Shown: positions 1-9,333 of the stretch, in pieces
Position numbering within the stretch: position 1 is the first letter of the stretch
Layout: each line of letters opens with the position of its first letter
DNA from: Campylobacteraceae bacterium
Lineage (GTDB): Bacteria > Campylobacterota > Campylobacteria > Campylobacterales > Campylobacteraceae
Direction of reading: 5' to 3'
DNA: 32,074 nucleotides
Assembly (NCBI GenBank): GCA_031263195.1
Contig: JAISGD010000010.1
Coordinates: 1-32,074, forward strand
Position numbers and translations under genes: made by a program
The notes under the pieces: model-generated
Database searches by the model: none
The model's input: the letters and a program-made list of their open reading frames with translations, nothing else
What the model was told of the DNA's origin: nothing

Positions 1-18
1 TCAGTCATTTTCTACTTA

Positions 19-114
19 TTACTTTTTAATTTTTATTCCGACACTCGAATACGGCGCCCGATATCCAAATCTGTTTTTATTTTTATTTCCTAACCTAAAT
101 TCCCTTATCATCAT
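19..114 (-). CDS. possible 31-aa basic small ORF (weak)
   Basis: A small open frame starts with ATGATG at 114, about 11 nt after the predicted start site of the leftward promoter, and ends with TAA at 19-21. The product would be 31 residues, very rich in Lys and Arg, ending GIKIKK. I recognise no family. Another ATG lies at 8-6 and could begin a gene that continues off the window, in which case this stretch is just its leader. Only the promoter position supports it. Confidence 0.2.
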   Translation of the reverse strand: MMIREFRLGNKNKNRFGYRAPYSSVGIKIKK

Positions 115-131
115 TTCCAATAAAGGGAGCG

Positions 132-162
132 CAAAGGTAGTTACTTTTTCATTACATCCAAA
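132..162 (-). promoter_or_regulatory. Bacteroidota-type promoter pointing left
   Basis: Read on the minus strand there is TTTG (162-159), a 19-nt spacer and TACCTTTG (139-132). This matches the Bacteroidota primary sigma factor consensus (-33 TTTG, 19-21 nt, -7 TAnnTTTG). Transcription would start near 125 and run off the left edge. It matters because this promoter type is not used by the Campylobacterota genes on the right of the window. Confidence 0.6.
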
Positions 163-488
163 TATTTTTTGCAATTTATTTTAAAGATTTTGATTGTCAG
201 TTACTTTCAATTGTAAAAAATATTCAGGAGAACGTTTTCTTTGCTTTGTCCTGACTTGAATCGTGATATTTTGAGGAATTTTTTCGTCAAAATGATGCGA
301 GGGTGTATCACGAAATGCTGAAAAAGAAATCAGACGTGTAATTATCAGTAGTCTGATGGACGACATACCGGCAGAAAAATGACTGCTGAAAAAAATAAAT
401 TTTATCATAAATTACATTACTAAAACATACATTATCAATCAATTCATAAATAAGTGCGAAAAAATTTTATGGACAATGGAAATAAAAA
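163..488. other. non-coding stretch between divergent promoters
   Basis: This AT-rich stretch separates the two divergent Bacteroidota-type promoters. A 75-codon open frame exists on the minus strand (408-181), but it has no recognisable domain and no clear ribosome binding site, and it ends just before the leftward promoter. I see no repeat or RNA gene here. Confidence 0.4.
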
Positions 489-519
489 TTTGCTTAATCA
501 CGAAAAACCTGTAATTTTG
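489..519 (+). promoter_or_regulatory. Bacteroidota-type promoter of the HU fragment and defence operon
   Basis: TTTG at 489-492, a 19-nt spacer and TAATTTTG at 512-519 match the Bacteroidota -33/-7 consensus. The predicted start site is near 525, about 35 nt before the HU-like fragment at 559. It is the only good promoter in front of the methyltransferase, so it probably serves the whole operon in a Bacteroidota host. Whether a Campylobacterota polymerase would use it is doubtful, since the -7 element is not a TATAAT-like box. Confidence 0.6.
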
Positions 520-558
520 CGCGCATTAATTAATATAAGTATAACTGTTAAAAAATAA

Positions 559-678
559 ATGAATATGGCAGCACCATACGTTGTTATCCCAAAAGGAAAC
601 CCGGGCAACCCGGACGCTCCGAAAAAGTACTACGCGCAGGCAAAGGCAAGAGGCGAAACGAAAACAGATATACTTTAA
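559..678 (+). pseudogene. 5' fragment of a Bacteroidota HU-family DNA-binding protein
   Basis: The frame encodes 39 residues. After MNM it reads AAPYVVIPKGNPGNPDAPKK and then YYAQAKARGET, which is the characteristic start of the Bacteroidota HU-like proteins (N-terminal extension plus the first helix of the HU fold). Full members run to roughly 120-150 residues. Here homology stops after about residue 35, and the frame ends with KTDIL and TAA at 676-678. The DNA-binding arms are absent, so it cannot work as HU. The stop lies 20 nt before the methyltransferase ATG, so the fragment may act only as a translated leader carrying a promoter and start signals. Family recognition is from memory of the family's N-terminus. 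The leader role is inference. Confidence 0.65.
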
Positions 679-718
679 ATTTATTCTGTAATTTGGATAT
701 GTTGCATACTTTAAATTT
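670..718 (+). repeat. 13-bp direct repeat at the HU/methyltransferase junction
   Basis: ATACTTTAAATTT occurs at 670-682, covering the end of the HU fragment, and again at 706-718, inside the first codons of the methyltransferase gene. The two copies are 36 bp apart. The repeat sits exactly where HU homology ends, which suggests recombination or slippage at the fusion point. Confidence 0.6.
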
Positions 719-1706
719 CATAGATTTGTTTGCTGGTGCAGGTGGGCTGTCCGAGGGCTTTATTCGAGCGGGCTACACGCTTTTGGCGCATATCGAAATG
801 GATAAGTATGCTTGTTATACGCTCAAAACCCGCGCCGCTTTTCATTACCTTAAAAGCAAAAACGAACTGCAAAAATATAAAAAATATCTGTATGAAAAAC
901 AGGAAAAGGAAGACGGCAGCAAACTTTGGGAACAAGTTTCGCAGGAAATAATCGACAGCGTTATTCACGAGGCAATCGGCGAGGACACCATAGACAAAAT
1001 TTTTGCAAAGATAGATAAACTCAAAAGCGAAAAGCAGGTTGATATTATAATTGGCGGTCCGCCTTGTCAGGCGTATTCCGTTGCAGGTCGCGCCCGAATG
1101 GGCAAAGCCGTAGAAGACGATCCGCGAAACGAACTGTACAAGTTTTATGTGAAGTTTTTGGAACGCTATCAGCCGAAAATGTTTGTATTTGAAAATGTTT
1201 TGGGTATTTGCACTGCCAAAAACGGAGAGCCGTTAAAAGCCCTCACCAGATTAGTTGAAAAGGCAGGGTATAAAATGGAGTTGAAAGTACAGACCGCTTC
1301 CGAACACGGCGTTTTGCAACACCGACAAAGAGTTATTATTATCGGGTGGAAAGTCAAAGACGAAAACGGAAATCCAACCAACTACCATTACCCCGACTTG
1401 AAACCAGAAAAAATCAAAGAAACTTTTCTCAATCGTTTTCAGGTGGTTGCCCCCTATAATTGCAGTCATACCACCGTTGTCGCTCATATTGCTATGGATG
1501 GACATTATTATATTCACCCAACTCTTAATCCGACAATAGAAAATGTGCGCTCAATAACCATACGCGAAGCCGCCCGCCTGCAATCATTTCCTGATGACTA
1601 TTATTTTGAAGGCAGCAGAAGCGCAGCATTTAAGCAGATAGGTAACGCTGTTCCTGTGGTTTTGGCTGAGAAAATTGCAAAAGAAATAAAAAAACAGTTT
1701 GAATGA
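699..1706 (+). CDS. DNA (cytosine-5)-methyltransferase
   Basis: This enzyme methylates cytosine at C5 using S-adenosylmethionine. As the first gene of the operon it should provide the modification half of the system. All the main C5-MTase motifs are visible in order: I (DLFAGAGGLSEGF), IV with the catalytic Cys (GGPPCQAYS, Cys123), VI (FENV), VIII (QHRQRVIIIG), IX (TIREAARLQSFPDDY) and X (QIGNAVPVVLAEKI). The protein is about 335 residues. The stretch between motifs I and IV is longer than usual and holds a charged helical insert (about residues 45-110). The target-recognition region between VIII and IX is short. I chose ATG 699; an in-frame TTG at 693 is also possible. Neither has a strong Shine-Dalgarno sequence, which is normal for Bacteroidota. 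The next gene starts 4 nt after the stop. The target sequence cannot be read from the protein. Confidence 0.93.
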   Translation: MLHTLNFIDLFAGAGGLSEGFIRAGYTLLAHIEMDKYACYTLKTRAAFHYLKSKNELQKYKKYLYEKQEKEDGSKLWEQVSQEIIDSVIHEAIGEDTIDKIFAKIDKLKSEKQVDIIIGGPPCQAYSVAGRARMGKAVEDDPRNELYKFYVKFLERYQPKMFVFENVLGICTAKNGEPLKALTRLVEKAGYKMELKVQTASEHGVLQHRQRVIIIGWKVKDENGNPTNYHYPDLKPEKIKETFLNRFQVVAPYNCSHTTVVAHIAMDGHYYIHPTLNPTIENVRSITIREAARLQSFPDDYYFEGSRSAAFKQIGNAVPVVLAEKIAKEIKKQFE

Positions 1707-1709
1707 GAA

Positions 1710-3185
1710 ATGTCAATAGATTATAATAATTTAGAAAAAGTTTCCGCTGAACCATATGCGTCATCAATGATTGAAACATTTAGAGCTATTGGTTACAATT
1801 TAGAGACAGCCGTCGCAGATATTATTGATAATTCCATTTCTGCCAACGCTAAAAATATATGGTTTAATTCCGAATGGCGAGGCAACGATTCCATTATTAC
1901 AATTTTAGATGACGGTTACGGAATGAATAATGATGAACTTGTGCAAGCAATGCGACCGGGAGCAAAAAATCCATTAGAAACAAGAACGGAAAAAGATTTA
2001 GGGCGTTTCGGGTTGGGGCTGAAAACTGCCTCATTTTCACAATGTAGAAAACTCATTCTTCTTAGTAAAAAAGTAAATTGCGCACCCGTTTATTGGATTT
2101 GGGACTTGGATTATGTAAATCAAACGGGCAGATGGGAACTGATTCGTCACCCCATTTCAAATGATTATATACATGCATTGGATGAGCAAACTTCCGGAAC
2201 ACTTGTAATGTGGACTCAATTGGACAGAATTGTACCGCCAAACACACAGACAGACAATGAACTTGCAAAAGAAAGATTTTTATCTCAAATGGATAAAATT
2301 AAACAACACATTGCAATGACTTTTCATAGATTTATTGAAGAGAAAAGTGTAAAAATTCATTGTTGGGGACGTGAAGTTACTGCCTGGAATCCATTTTTAG
2401 CAAACGAAACAGCTACGCAAACACTTTCAGAAGATCCTATTGGCAAAGAAGCAACAATAAAAGGTTATGTTTTGCCCCATAAAAGCCGAATACCAGAACA
2501 TGTTTATAAAAATGCAGAAGGCATAAACGGTTGGGTTAATATGCAGGGTTTTTATGTTTATCGCGGTAAACGCTTAATGTTAGCAGGCGATTGGCTCGGA
2601 ATGTTTAAACCAGAAGAACATTACAAATTGGTCCGTATTCAAATTGACTTGTCAAATTCATTGGATTCCGATTGGCAAATTGATATTAAAAAATCAGTTG
2701 CTCGACCACCATTGAAATTTAGAGAGCAAATCAAATCTTATGCAAAAACTGTTCGCTCAAGAGGTGTTGAAGTTTTTCGACACAGAGGAAAAATTTTAAC
2801 TACAAAAAACAAACAAGAATTTCAACCGCTTTGGATTGAAAAAAAGCAGGGCAATAAATATCTTTTTATTGTTAATCGTAAGCATTTAGTGATTGAAGAA
2901 ATTAAAAAGCTGGTGAAAATCGAATCGGAAAAAGCGATTGAATATTTGTTGCGATTTGTAGAAGAAACCATGCCAACAAAATCAGTTTTTATTCGTGAAT
3001 CTGAACATAATGAGATAGCAAAAGCATTTGAGATCAATTCTGAAGTTTTGAAAGCAACAATAAAAATGATTGTTACAACACAAAAAGAAAGTGGCAAAAG
3101 CATTGAACAAATTAAAACTTTACTTTTACATATGGAACCATTTGATAATTTTCCAGAACTAATAGAAACGATGGAGGATTTATGA
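1710..3185 (+). CDS. MORC/MutL-like GHKL ATPase of the R-M operon
   Basis: The 491-residue protein begins with a GHKL (Hsp90/MutL/histidine-kinase type) ATPase domain. The N-box region is ETAVADIIDNS (residues 32-42, Asn41 the likely Mg ligand), motif G1 is DDGYGM (67-72) and motif G2 is GRFGLGLKTASFS (98-110). A second domain of the MutL/MORC S5 type probably follows to about residue 330, and a helical C-terminus completes it. Such ATPases dimerise on ATP binding and act as DNA clamps. In prokaryotic R-M operons they are thought to couple recognition to nuclease loading, and they are seen as relatives of eukaryotic MORC proteins. The stop overlaps the Z1 gene by 4 nt (ATGA), so translation is coupled. 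The family call is firm; the role in this operon is inferred. Confidence 0.88.
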   Translation: MSIDYNNLEKVSAEPYASSMIETFRAIGYNLETAVADIIDNSISANAKNIWFNSEWRGNDSIITILDDGYGMNNDELVQAMRPGAKNPLETRTEKDLGRFGLGLKTASFSQCRKLILLSKKVNCAPVYWIWDLDYVNQTGRWELIRHPISNDYIHALDEQTSGTLVMWTQLDRIVPPNTQTDNELAKERFLSQMDKIKQHIAMTFHRFIEEKSVKIHCWGREVTAWNPFLANETATQTLSEDPIGKEATIKGYVLPHKSRIPEHVYKNAEGINGWVNMQGFYVYRGKRLMLAGDWLGMFKPEEHYKLVRIQIDLSNSLDSDWQIDIKKSVARPPLKFREQIKSYAKTVRSRGVEVFRHRGKILTTKNKQEFQPLWIEKKQGNKYLFIVNRKHLVIEEIKKLVKIESEKAIEYLLRFVEETMPTKSVFIRESEHNEIAKAFEINSEVLKATIKMIVTTQKESGKSIEQIKTLLLHMEPFDNFPELIETMEDL

Positions 3186-5971
3186 TAAACGAAGCAATCA
3201 AAATATGTAGAGCAATGCTCGGTGAAAAAATGAGCATAACTGACAGCGAAATTGACAACACTATTTCGCAAGTTTTGTATATGCCAATGTTTTCACGACT
3301 TGACAAGATACAACTTAAATTAGAAGTAATGAAGTTGTATAATGTCCGTCAGGATTCTTACAAAATGCTTGTTGATACAGCACGCAATACACCTTGGCTT
3401 ATTGGCTTCAAAGCAAATCATAACCAGGACCATTGGAAGTTTTGGAACAGATATATAACTTATTTGCAGAATACCAAAAACTTTGCTCCAAAAATCATAA
3501 GCGAAATCGACCGTCTTACAGACGACATTTTAGATAAACTTTACGACCCTACAGTTACAGATGTAAAAGGCATTGATAAAAAAGGATTAGTCGTTGGAGA
3601 TGTACAATCAGGCAAAACTGCAAACTATACGGGACTTATTTGTAAAGCAGCCGATTCAGGATTTAACTTAATTATTGTTTTGGCAGGAATGCACAACAAT
3701 TTGAGAAGTCAAACACAGCACCGTTTAGACGAGGACTTTCTCGGTTTTGATACCAAACATGAAAGAGCATGGAAAAATAACGAAACTAACAGAATTGGAG
3801 TAGGAATTTTAGATAGAAACAATAATGCAATTTCAATTACAACCATAGATTCTGATTTCAAAAAATCGTTAACCGACAGTGCAGGTGGAATCAGTTTTGA
3901 TGTTTCAAATCCGATTTTACTTGTCGTAAAGAAAAATTCAACGGTTTTAAAACGCTTAAATATCTGGCTGGAAACACATGGAGAAAATATTGAAGGCGAA
4001 AAAAAAATTACAAATAAATCGTTGCTAATTCTTGACGATGAAGCAGATAACGCTTCTATAAACACAAAAAAGAAAAATGAAACGCCTACGGCAATAAATG
4101 GCTGGATACGAAAAATCGCGAGCCATTTTTACCGCTATGCTTATGTTGGTTACACGGCTACGCCGTTTGCAAATATTTTCATACCACTTGATAAAGACGA
4201 TTTATTTCCACGAGATTTTATCATAAATATTCCTGCACCAAGTAACTATATTGGTGCTGAAAAAATCTTTGGTACTTCATTAGAGGCAGACGAAAACAAC
4301 GAAGATTTATTGCCGATTGTTCGTAAAATTGATGACTACAAAGAAACATTTCCAAACGGGCATAAAAAAGACGATAAAATACCTGTGTCATTGCCACTCT
4401 CATTACAAACAGCAATAAAATGTTTTATTGTTACATGTGCAATTCGTATTTTACGGGGACAGGAAAACAAACACAACTCAATGCTTATTCATGTTTCAAG
4501 ATATTTGATTTGGCAAAATTCATTAAAAGAAACTATTGAACAGCTTTTTAACTACTACAAACGAGGTATTGAGCAGAACGACAGCGGAATTTTAGAACAG
4601 TTTAAACAAATTTTTGAAGTTGACACGAACGATTATACTTCGTATAAAACTACAACACAAAATATCTTAAGTTCTTCATACAAAGATATTGACAGCAAAA
4701 TGAAAGTGCACACCTGGGAAGAATTAAAATCAAAATTGTACAGTGCTGTTCAGAAAATCAAAGTAATGTCAATCAATGGAAAATCGTCTGACGCTTTGGA
4801 ATATTACGAAAATGAAAAAACAGGAATTTCCATTATTGCAATCGGTGGCGATAAACTGGCACGAGGTTTAACTTTGGAAGGGCTGTCTGTAAGTTATTTT
4901 TTACGTGCTTCAAAAATGTATGATACACTTATGCAAATGGGGCGTTGGTTTGGTTACCGTCCAGGATATGTGGATTTGTGCCGACTTTTCACGAGCAGTG
5001 AACTCAATGAATGGTTTAGACATATCACGATGGTAAGCGAAGAGCTGAAACAAGAATTTGATGCGATGTGGAACGCCAAAGCAACACCGGAAAAATATGC
5101 TTTGCGTGTTCGCACCCACCCCGGACAACTGCAAATTACTGCAATTTCTAAAATGCGAAATACTGATAAAATTTATTTATCATGGTCGGGACGTTTAGTT
5201 GAAACCTATCAACTGCAAACCGATAAAGGAATTGTAAAGAAAAATCTTACAGCAACGCAAAATTTTCTTTCCCAACTTGGAACATATACAAATAAAGATA
5301 AAAACTATCTTTGGAAAGATGTTACACCTGACAAAGTTTTGAAATATTTTTCAGAATTTACCCTTGCACCACAACTTGTAAAAGTTGATTTATTACTGAT
5401 TAGCAATTTCATTAAAAAACTCAATGAAAACAACGAATTGAAAAGTTGGCGAATTGCTTTAATGAATAAAGAAAATTCCAGAATAAAATTCAGTGTTTCA
5501 AATCAGATTGTTTCGGGATGTTTTACTCGTAACACAGCAGGAGACACTGATACCTATGTAATCAAAAAAAATCACATTGTCGGAAATCCTGCCGATGAAT
5601 TTGTTGATATTGATAATAACACATTGCAACAAGCACTGCAAGATTCTAAACAGGACAAGGACTGGACAAAAGAATATCCCAAACCGAAAATTGTCAGAGA
5701 AAATTACAGAGATGTAAATAATCCGTTATTGCTGATTTACCCGATTGACCCTTTGAGTGCAAATCCAAAGGACAAAGACGGCAAGCCAATTCCGGAAAAA
5801 ATAATTTTCAACGATAAAGACGATGCAATAATTGGTTTTGCTATTTGTTTTCCCAAAAGCAATACCAATCACACCGTAGAATTTGCTATAAACACTGCAT
5901 TATCAAATGAATTTTATCAATCTGAAATAGATTTTGAAACCGACAACGATAACCTGGAAGACAATGAATAG
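3182..5971 (+). CDS. Z1-domain superfamily II helicase-like ATPase
   Basis: This is a 929-residue protein of the Z1 family. The helicase motifs are clear: Walker A GDVQSGKT (about 139-146), Walker B ILDDEADNAS (about 283-292), a motif III-like GYTATPFANIF (about 324-334) and a motif VI-like QMGRWFGYR (about 584-592) whose arginines would complete the ATP site. The DDEAD Walker B is typical of helicases and translocases. Residues beyond about 620 form a long C-terminal region without motifs I know. Z1 proteins occur almost only in predicted R-M or phage-defence operons, next to MORC-type ATPases and AIPR proteins. The likely role is ATP-driven DNA translocation or remodelling. It overlaps the ATPase gene by 4 nt and the DUF4420 gene by 8 nt. 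Confidence 0.9.
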   Translation: MINEAIKICRAMLGEKMSITDSEIDNTISQVLYMPMFSRLDKIQLKLEVMKLYNVRQDSYKMLVDTARNTPWLIGFKANHNQDHWKFWNRYITYLQNTKNFAPKIISEIDRLTDDILDKLYDPTVTDVKGIDKKGLVVGDVQSGKTANYTGLICKAADSGFNLIIVLAGMHNNLRSQTQHRLDEDFLGFDTKHERAWKNNETNRIGVGILDRNNNAISITTIDSDFKKSLTDSAGGISFDVSNPILLVVKKNSTVLKRLNIWLETHGENIEGEKKITNKSLLILDDEADNASINTKKKNETPTAINGWIRKIASHFYRYAYVGYTATPFANIFIPLDKDDLFPRDFIINIPAPSNYIGAEKIFGTSLEADENNEDLLPIVRKIDDYKETFPNGHKKDDKIPVSLPLSLQTAIKCFIVTCAIRILRGQENKHNSMLIHVSRYLIWQNSLKETIEQLFNYYKRGIEQNDSGILEQFKQIFEVDTNDYTSYKTTTQNILSSSYKDIDSKMKVHTWEELKSKLYSAVQKIKVMSINGKSSDALEYYENEKTGISIIAIGGDKLARGLTLEGLSVSYFLRASKMYDTLMQMGRWFGYRPGYVDLCRLFTSSELNEWFRHITMVSEELKQEFDAMWNAKATPEKYALRVRTHPGQLQITAISKMRNTDKIYLSWSGRLVETYQLQTDKGIVKKNLTATQNFLSQLGTYTNKDKNYLWKDVTPDKVLKYFSEFTLAPQLVKVDLLLISNFIKKLNENNELKSWRIALMNKENSRIKFSVSNQIVSGCFTRNTAGDTDTYVIKKNHIVGNPADEFVDIDNNTLQQALQDSKQDKDWTKEYPKPKIVRENYRDVNNPLLLIYPIDPLSANPKDKDGKPIPEKIIFNDKDDAIIGFAICFPKSNTNHTVEFAINTALSNEFYQSEIDFETDNDNLEDNE

Positions 5972-6956
5972 CATTTTAAAAATATGGAATGAAGTTGAAA
6001 AATTCAATACAAGTGGATTGTTAAAACGGCTTTACAATAGTCAGTCGCTATTGCACATTTACGCAATTTTTCAAAATCCGGAGCGGAATTACGGAATTGC
6101 TTTATCTTACAACAAAAACATTCGTATTGATATTTCCTCATTTTCCAATCTGCGAGAATTGCAAGTTTCTTTACAACATGACGCTTCATTTTCTGAAAAT
6201 AATTTATTGATTATAAAACTTTTACACTATCAAAACAAAGATGTATTTGCTGTAATGTGCGAAAATATGGTAAAAGCCGTTTTGAATTTAACAACAGAAC
6301 AGCAAATTGTAAAGGCAATTATCAACCAGCTTGAAAAATGGAAAATCCTTTTTGAAAAATTGCGTGGTGAAGGCTTGACCGTTCCAGAACAGCAAGGGCT
6401 TTATGGTGAATTACATTTTTTGAAAAAGTTTTTAGAAAAACAGGATACGATTTATGCACTTAATTCGTGGGTTGGTGCAGATAGGGAACTTCGTGATTTT
6501 CAATACGATAGCTGGGCATTGGAAGTGAAAACAACAGCAGGCAATAACCATCAGAAAGTAAATATCAGTAGCGAAAGACAACTTGATGAAACATTGCTTG
6601 AAAACTTATTTTTGTTTCATTTGTCGGTAGAAACAGCAAAGAAAAACGGCGAAAGTTTGAACGCCAAAGTAAATGCAATTAGAGAGTTTTTACAAAGTAA
6701 TCTATTAGCGTTAAACGTTTTCAATAACAAACTTTTAAATGCCGGCTATTTTGAAAATCATAAACATTTATATGAAGAACGCTGCTATCAAATTCGCTAC
6801 GAAAATTATTACAAAATCAAAGATAAATTTCCCCGCATAAAAGAAAGTGAAATTCGTAACGGCGTTGGCGATGTAAAATATTCAATAATCCTTGCTCAAT
6901 GCAATGATTATTCAGTTTCAGAAAGTGTAATTTTCAATATAGCAGGTTCAAAATGA
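5964..6956 (+). CDS. PD-(D/E)XK nuclease-fold protein, DUF4420 family
   Basis: The 330-residue protein fits the DUF4420 group of putative PD-(D/E)XK nucleases. Candidate catalytic residues lie close together: Glu149 in YGELHFL, Asp178 in RDFQYD and the Glu187-Val-Lys189 pair in LEVKTTAGN. That spacing (acidic helix residue, Asp, then E-x-K) is what a metal-dependent nuclease core needs. I chose ATG 5964, preceded by GGAAG and overlapping the Z1 stop by 8 nt; a TTG at 5934 in the same frame has no such support. The gene ends in an ATGA overlap with the AIPR gene. In this operon it is the best candidate for the DNA-cutting subunit, alone or with Vsr. Nuclease activity is inferred from the motif only. 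Confidence 0.82.
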   Translation: MNSILKIWNEVEKFNTSGLLKRLYNSQSLLHIYAIFQNPERNYGIALSYNKNIRIDISSFSNLRELQVSLQHDASFSENNLLIIKLLHYQNKDVFAVMCENMVKAVLNLTTEQQIVKAIINQLEKWKILFEKLRGEGLTVPEQQGLYGELHFLKKFLEKQDTIYALNSWVGADRELRDFQYDSWALEVKTTAGNNHQKVNISSERQLDETLLENLFLFHLSVETAKKNGESLNAKVNAIREFLQSNLLALNVFNNKLLNAGYFENHKHLYEERCYQIRYENYYKIKDKFPRIKESEIRNGVGDVKYSIILAQCNDYSVSESVIFNIAGSK

Positions 6957-9301
6957 ATGAAATAGAAAAGTTTTATCAGCAGCTAATTCAAGAAATTGTT
7001 GCACTGCAGGCAGGTAGCGAAGAGGGCGACACGCAGGAACAAACCTTTACCCGCATTGCTGTCGATATGCTGACAGAGGCAGGTGAAACAGAAAATGCCG
7101 ATGTTGTTTATGACGAAAAAGATACAGGCAAACGGGGACAACACAAAATCAACGCTTATGCTGTTGCAGATAACTACGAAACAATAGATTTGTTCATTTC
7201 TATTTTCCAAAACAATGATAATATTGGAAATATCACAAAAACTGAAATAGACAGAGCCGTAACCAGAATTTCAAATTTTTTCCGAAAAGCCACTGAAAAA
7301 GAATATTTTAACGAAATAGAAGAATCTTCGCCAATTTTTGAATTTGCGAACACACTTGCAAATTACGATGAACTCAAAGAAAATCTTGTGCGTGTTAATG
7401 CAATAATTTTAACAAATGGCGAGTATAAAAGTGAATTGCCACAAAGTGAAAAAATAAGTGGTTATAGTATTTTTTACAGAATTATTGATATAAAATATCT
7501 ATACCAGATTTCAGAACAATCACGAGTACCGATAGAAATTGATTTTAATGACTTTGAGGGTGAAAATTTTAAAATTCCATGTTTATCTGCAAACTCTCAA
7601 AATACTGATTATAGGGCATATATTGCAATTATATCCGGTACTTGTTTGGCAAAACTTTATGAGCGTTATGGTGAAAGGTTATTAGAACAAAATGTTCGTT
7701 CATTTCTACAATTTGCAGGAAAAATCAACAAAGGAATCAGAGATACCATTCGCAACGAACCTCAAATGTTTTTTGCCTATAATAACGGGATTGCGGCTAC
7801 TGCCGACCATATTGAGCTTGATGAAACAAACCATTATATTAAGAAAATCAGCAACTTGCAAATTGTGAATGGCGGGCAGACAACTGCCTCAATTTTCAAC
7901 ACAGTACGGCAATACAAAAACGATGTAGATATTTCAAAAATTTTTGTTCAGGTAAAATTTTCAATTATTGAAAACCCGGAGCAATATGCCGAAATTGTAT
8001 CAAGAATTTCACGTTATGCCAATACTCAAAATAAAGTAAATGATGCTGATTTTTCGGCTAATAATTCCACTTTGATTGCTTTTGAAAAACTGTCACGATA
8101 TATCCTTTCGCCTGTGACACCGCAAAACAACCTGCAAACTTACTGGTTCTTTGAGAGAGCGAAAGGACAATACAAAACATTGCGAAGTCGTGACGGTTAC
8201 ACGATTTCACGCAGAAATGCTTTTGATAAAAAATACCCTAAAAATCAAATGTTTGCGAAAGTTGATTTGGCAAAGTTTATTAATTCATACCAAGAAGTTT
8301 GGGACAGTAAAAAATTAGTCATTGGTCCTCATATTGCTGTTCGTGGAAATGAAAAAAACTACGCGAAATTTATCAATAACAACTTACCAGACGAAAAGAA
8401 AATCAACAGTATATATTTTGAAGACGCTATTGCAAAATGTATTTTGTTCAAAACTGCAGAAAAACGCTACGGAACAAAAAAAAACGATTATAATATTGGC
8501 GAAATGCGTCAATCGGTTGTACCTTATACACTTTCTTTAATTAATATTTTGACAGATAACAAATTAGACCTTTATAAAATTTGGAAAAATCAAAAAATAT
8601 CTGATATGCTTTCAGATTTTATTTATAGTCTAATGAAAAAAGTAAATAAATTTATTTTGGATAATTCGCCGAGTTCGCATTATATTGAATGGACAAAAAA
8701 AGAAGAATGTTGGAATGCAGTAAAAAACAACACTTGGAACGTGAATATCAACGACATAAAAGCGGATTTAATAGACGAGAACAACCCACCGAAACGCAAT
8801 ATTGGCATTGATATTTCGGAAGAAGAAATTGCCCAAAACAAAGAAATTGTAAAATCAATCCCGTCAGCACTTTGGAACAAGATTAGAATATGGGGCAAAG
8901 AGAGTGGCTATTTTGACATTACCAGGCAAAATATCGTTTCAAACATTGCTTACAATCTTCGTCAAAACAGACCATTGACCAACGAAGAATACAAAAAAGG
9001 TGTTGAACTGCTTGATATTGTAGCAAAACGAAACGAAGAGCTTTTGCAGAAAGCACTCGAATTTGAAGGCAAATGGGTGGCAATGGAAAAAGTGAAAATG
9101 TCAGACGAAGCAAAAGATAATCTAATTTCAGGGCTAATGCGTAAAATGATTACATTCAACTATGATAGAAATATTCTAACAGAAGAAGAAAACGATTTTT
9201 TGTATGATATTTTGAATGAAAAGCAAAAACGGAATTCCGATGAAACAGAAAGAATTGCAAACATTCTTGACAAATTAAAAAAGAAAGGATTTAAGGTTTA
9301 G
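6953..9301 (+). CDS. AIPR family (abortive infection phage resistance) protein
   Basis: This 782-residue protein belongs to the AIPR family, recognised by the central motif IVNGGQTTASIFN (Asn306-Gly-Gly-Gln-Thr-Thr) within a conserved block that also includes FFAYNNGIAATAD just before it. Family members are large, mostly alpha-helical at the C-terminus, and are found in defence loci, some linked to abortive infection. The biochemical activity is not established; a diverged nuclease fold has been suggested for relatives. It is the last gene of the plus-strand operon, coupled to DUF4420 by ATGA at 6953-6956. The stop is followed by a hairpin and then by the convergent vsr gene. The presence of AIPR beside Z1 and MORC ATPase genes is the main reason to read the set as one defence system. 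Confidence 0.87.
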   Translation: MNEIEKFYQQLIQEIVALQAGSEEGDTQEQTFTRIAVDMLTEAGETENADVVYDEKDTGKRGQHKINAYAVADNYETIDLFISIFQNNDNIGNITKTEIDRAVTRISNFFRKATEKEYFNEIEESSPIFEFANTLANYDELKENLVRVNAIILTNGEYKSELPQSEKISGYSIFYRIIDIKYLYQISEQSRVPIEIDFNDFEGENFKIPCLSANSQNTDYRAYIAIISGTCLAKLYERYGERLLEQNVRSFLQFAGKINKGIRDTIRNEPQMFFAYNNGIAATADHIELDETNHYIKKISNLQIVNGGQTTASIFNTVRQYKNDVDISKIFVQVKFSIIENPEQYAEIVSRISRYANTQNKVNDADFSANNSTLIAFEKLSRYILSPVTPQNNLQTYWFFERAKGQYKTLRSRDGYTISRRNAFDKKYPKNQMFAKVDLAKFINSYQEVWDSKKLVIGPHIAVRGNEKNYAKFINNNLPDEKKINSIYFEDAIAKCILFKTAEKRYGTKKNDYNIGEMRQSVVPYTLSLINILTDNKLDLYKIWKNQKISDMLSDFIYSLMKKVNKFILDNSPSSHYIEWTKKEECWNAVKNNTWNVNINDIKADLIDENNPPKRNIGIDISEEEIAQNKEIVKSIPSALWNKIRIWGKESGYFDITRQNIVSNIAYNLRQNRPLTNEEYKKGVELLDIVAKRNEELLQKALEFEGKWVAMEKVKMSDEAKDNLISGLMRKMITFNYDRNILTEEENDFLYDILNEKQKRNSDETERIANILDKLKKKGFKV

Positions 9302-9333
9302 TTATATATTAATGCTTAAACTTCATATTCAAC

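Noticed and set aside
181-408. 75-codon minus-strand ORF at the left end
   Set aside because: No family resemblance, no ribosome binding site, and it ends at a promoter region; likely chance.
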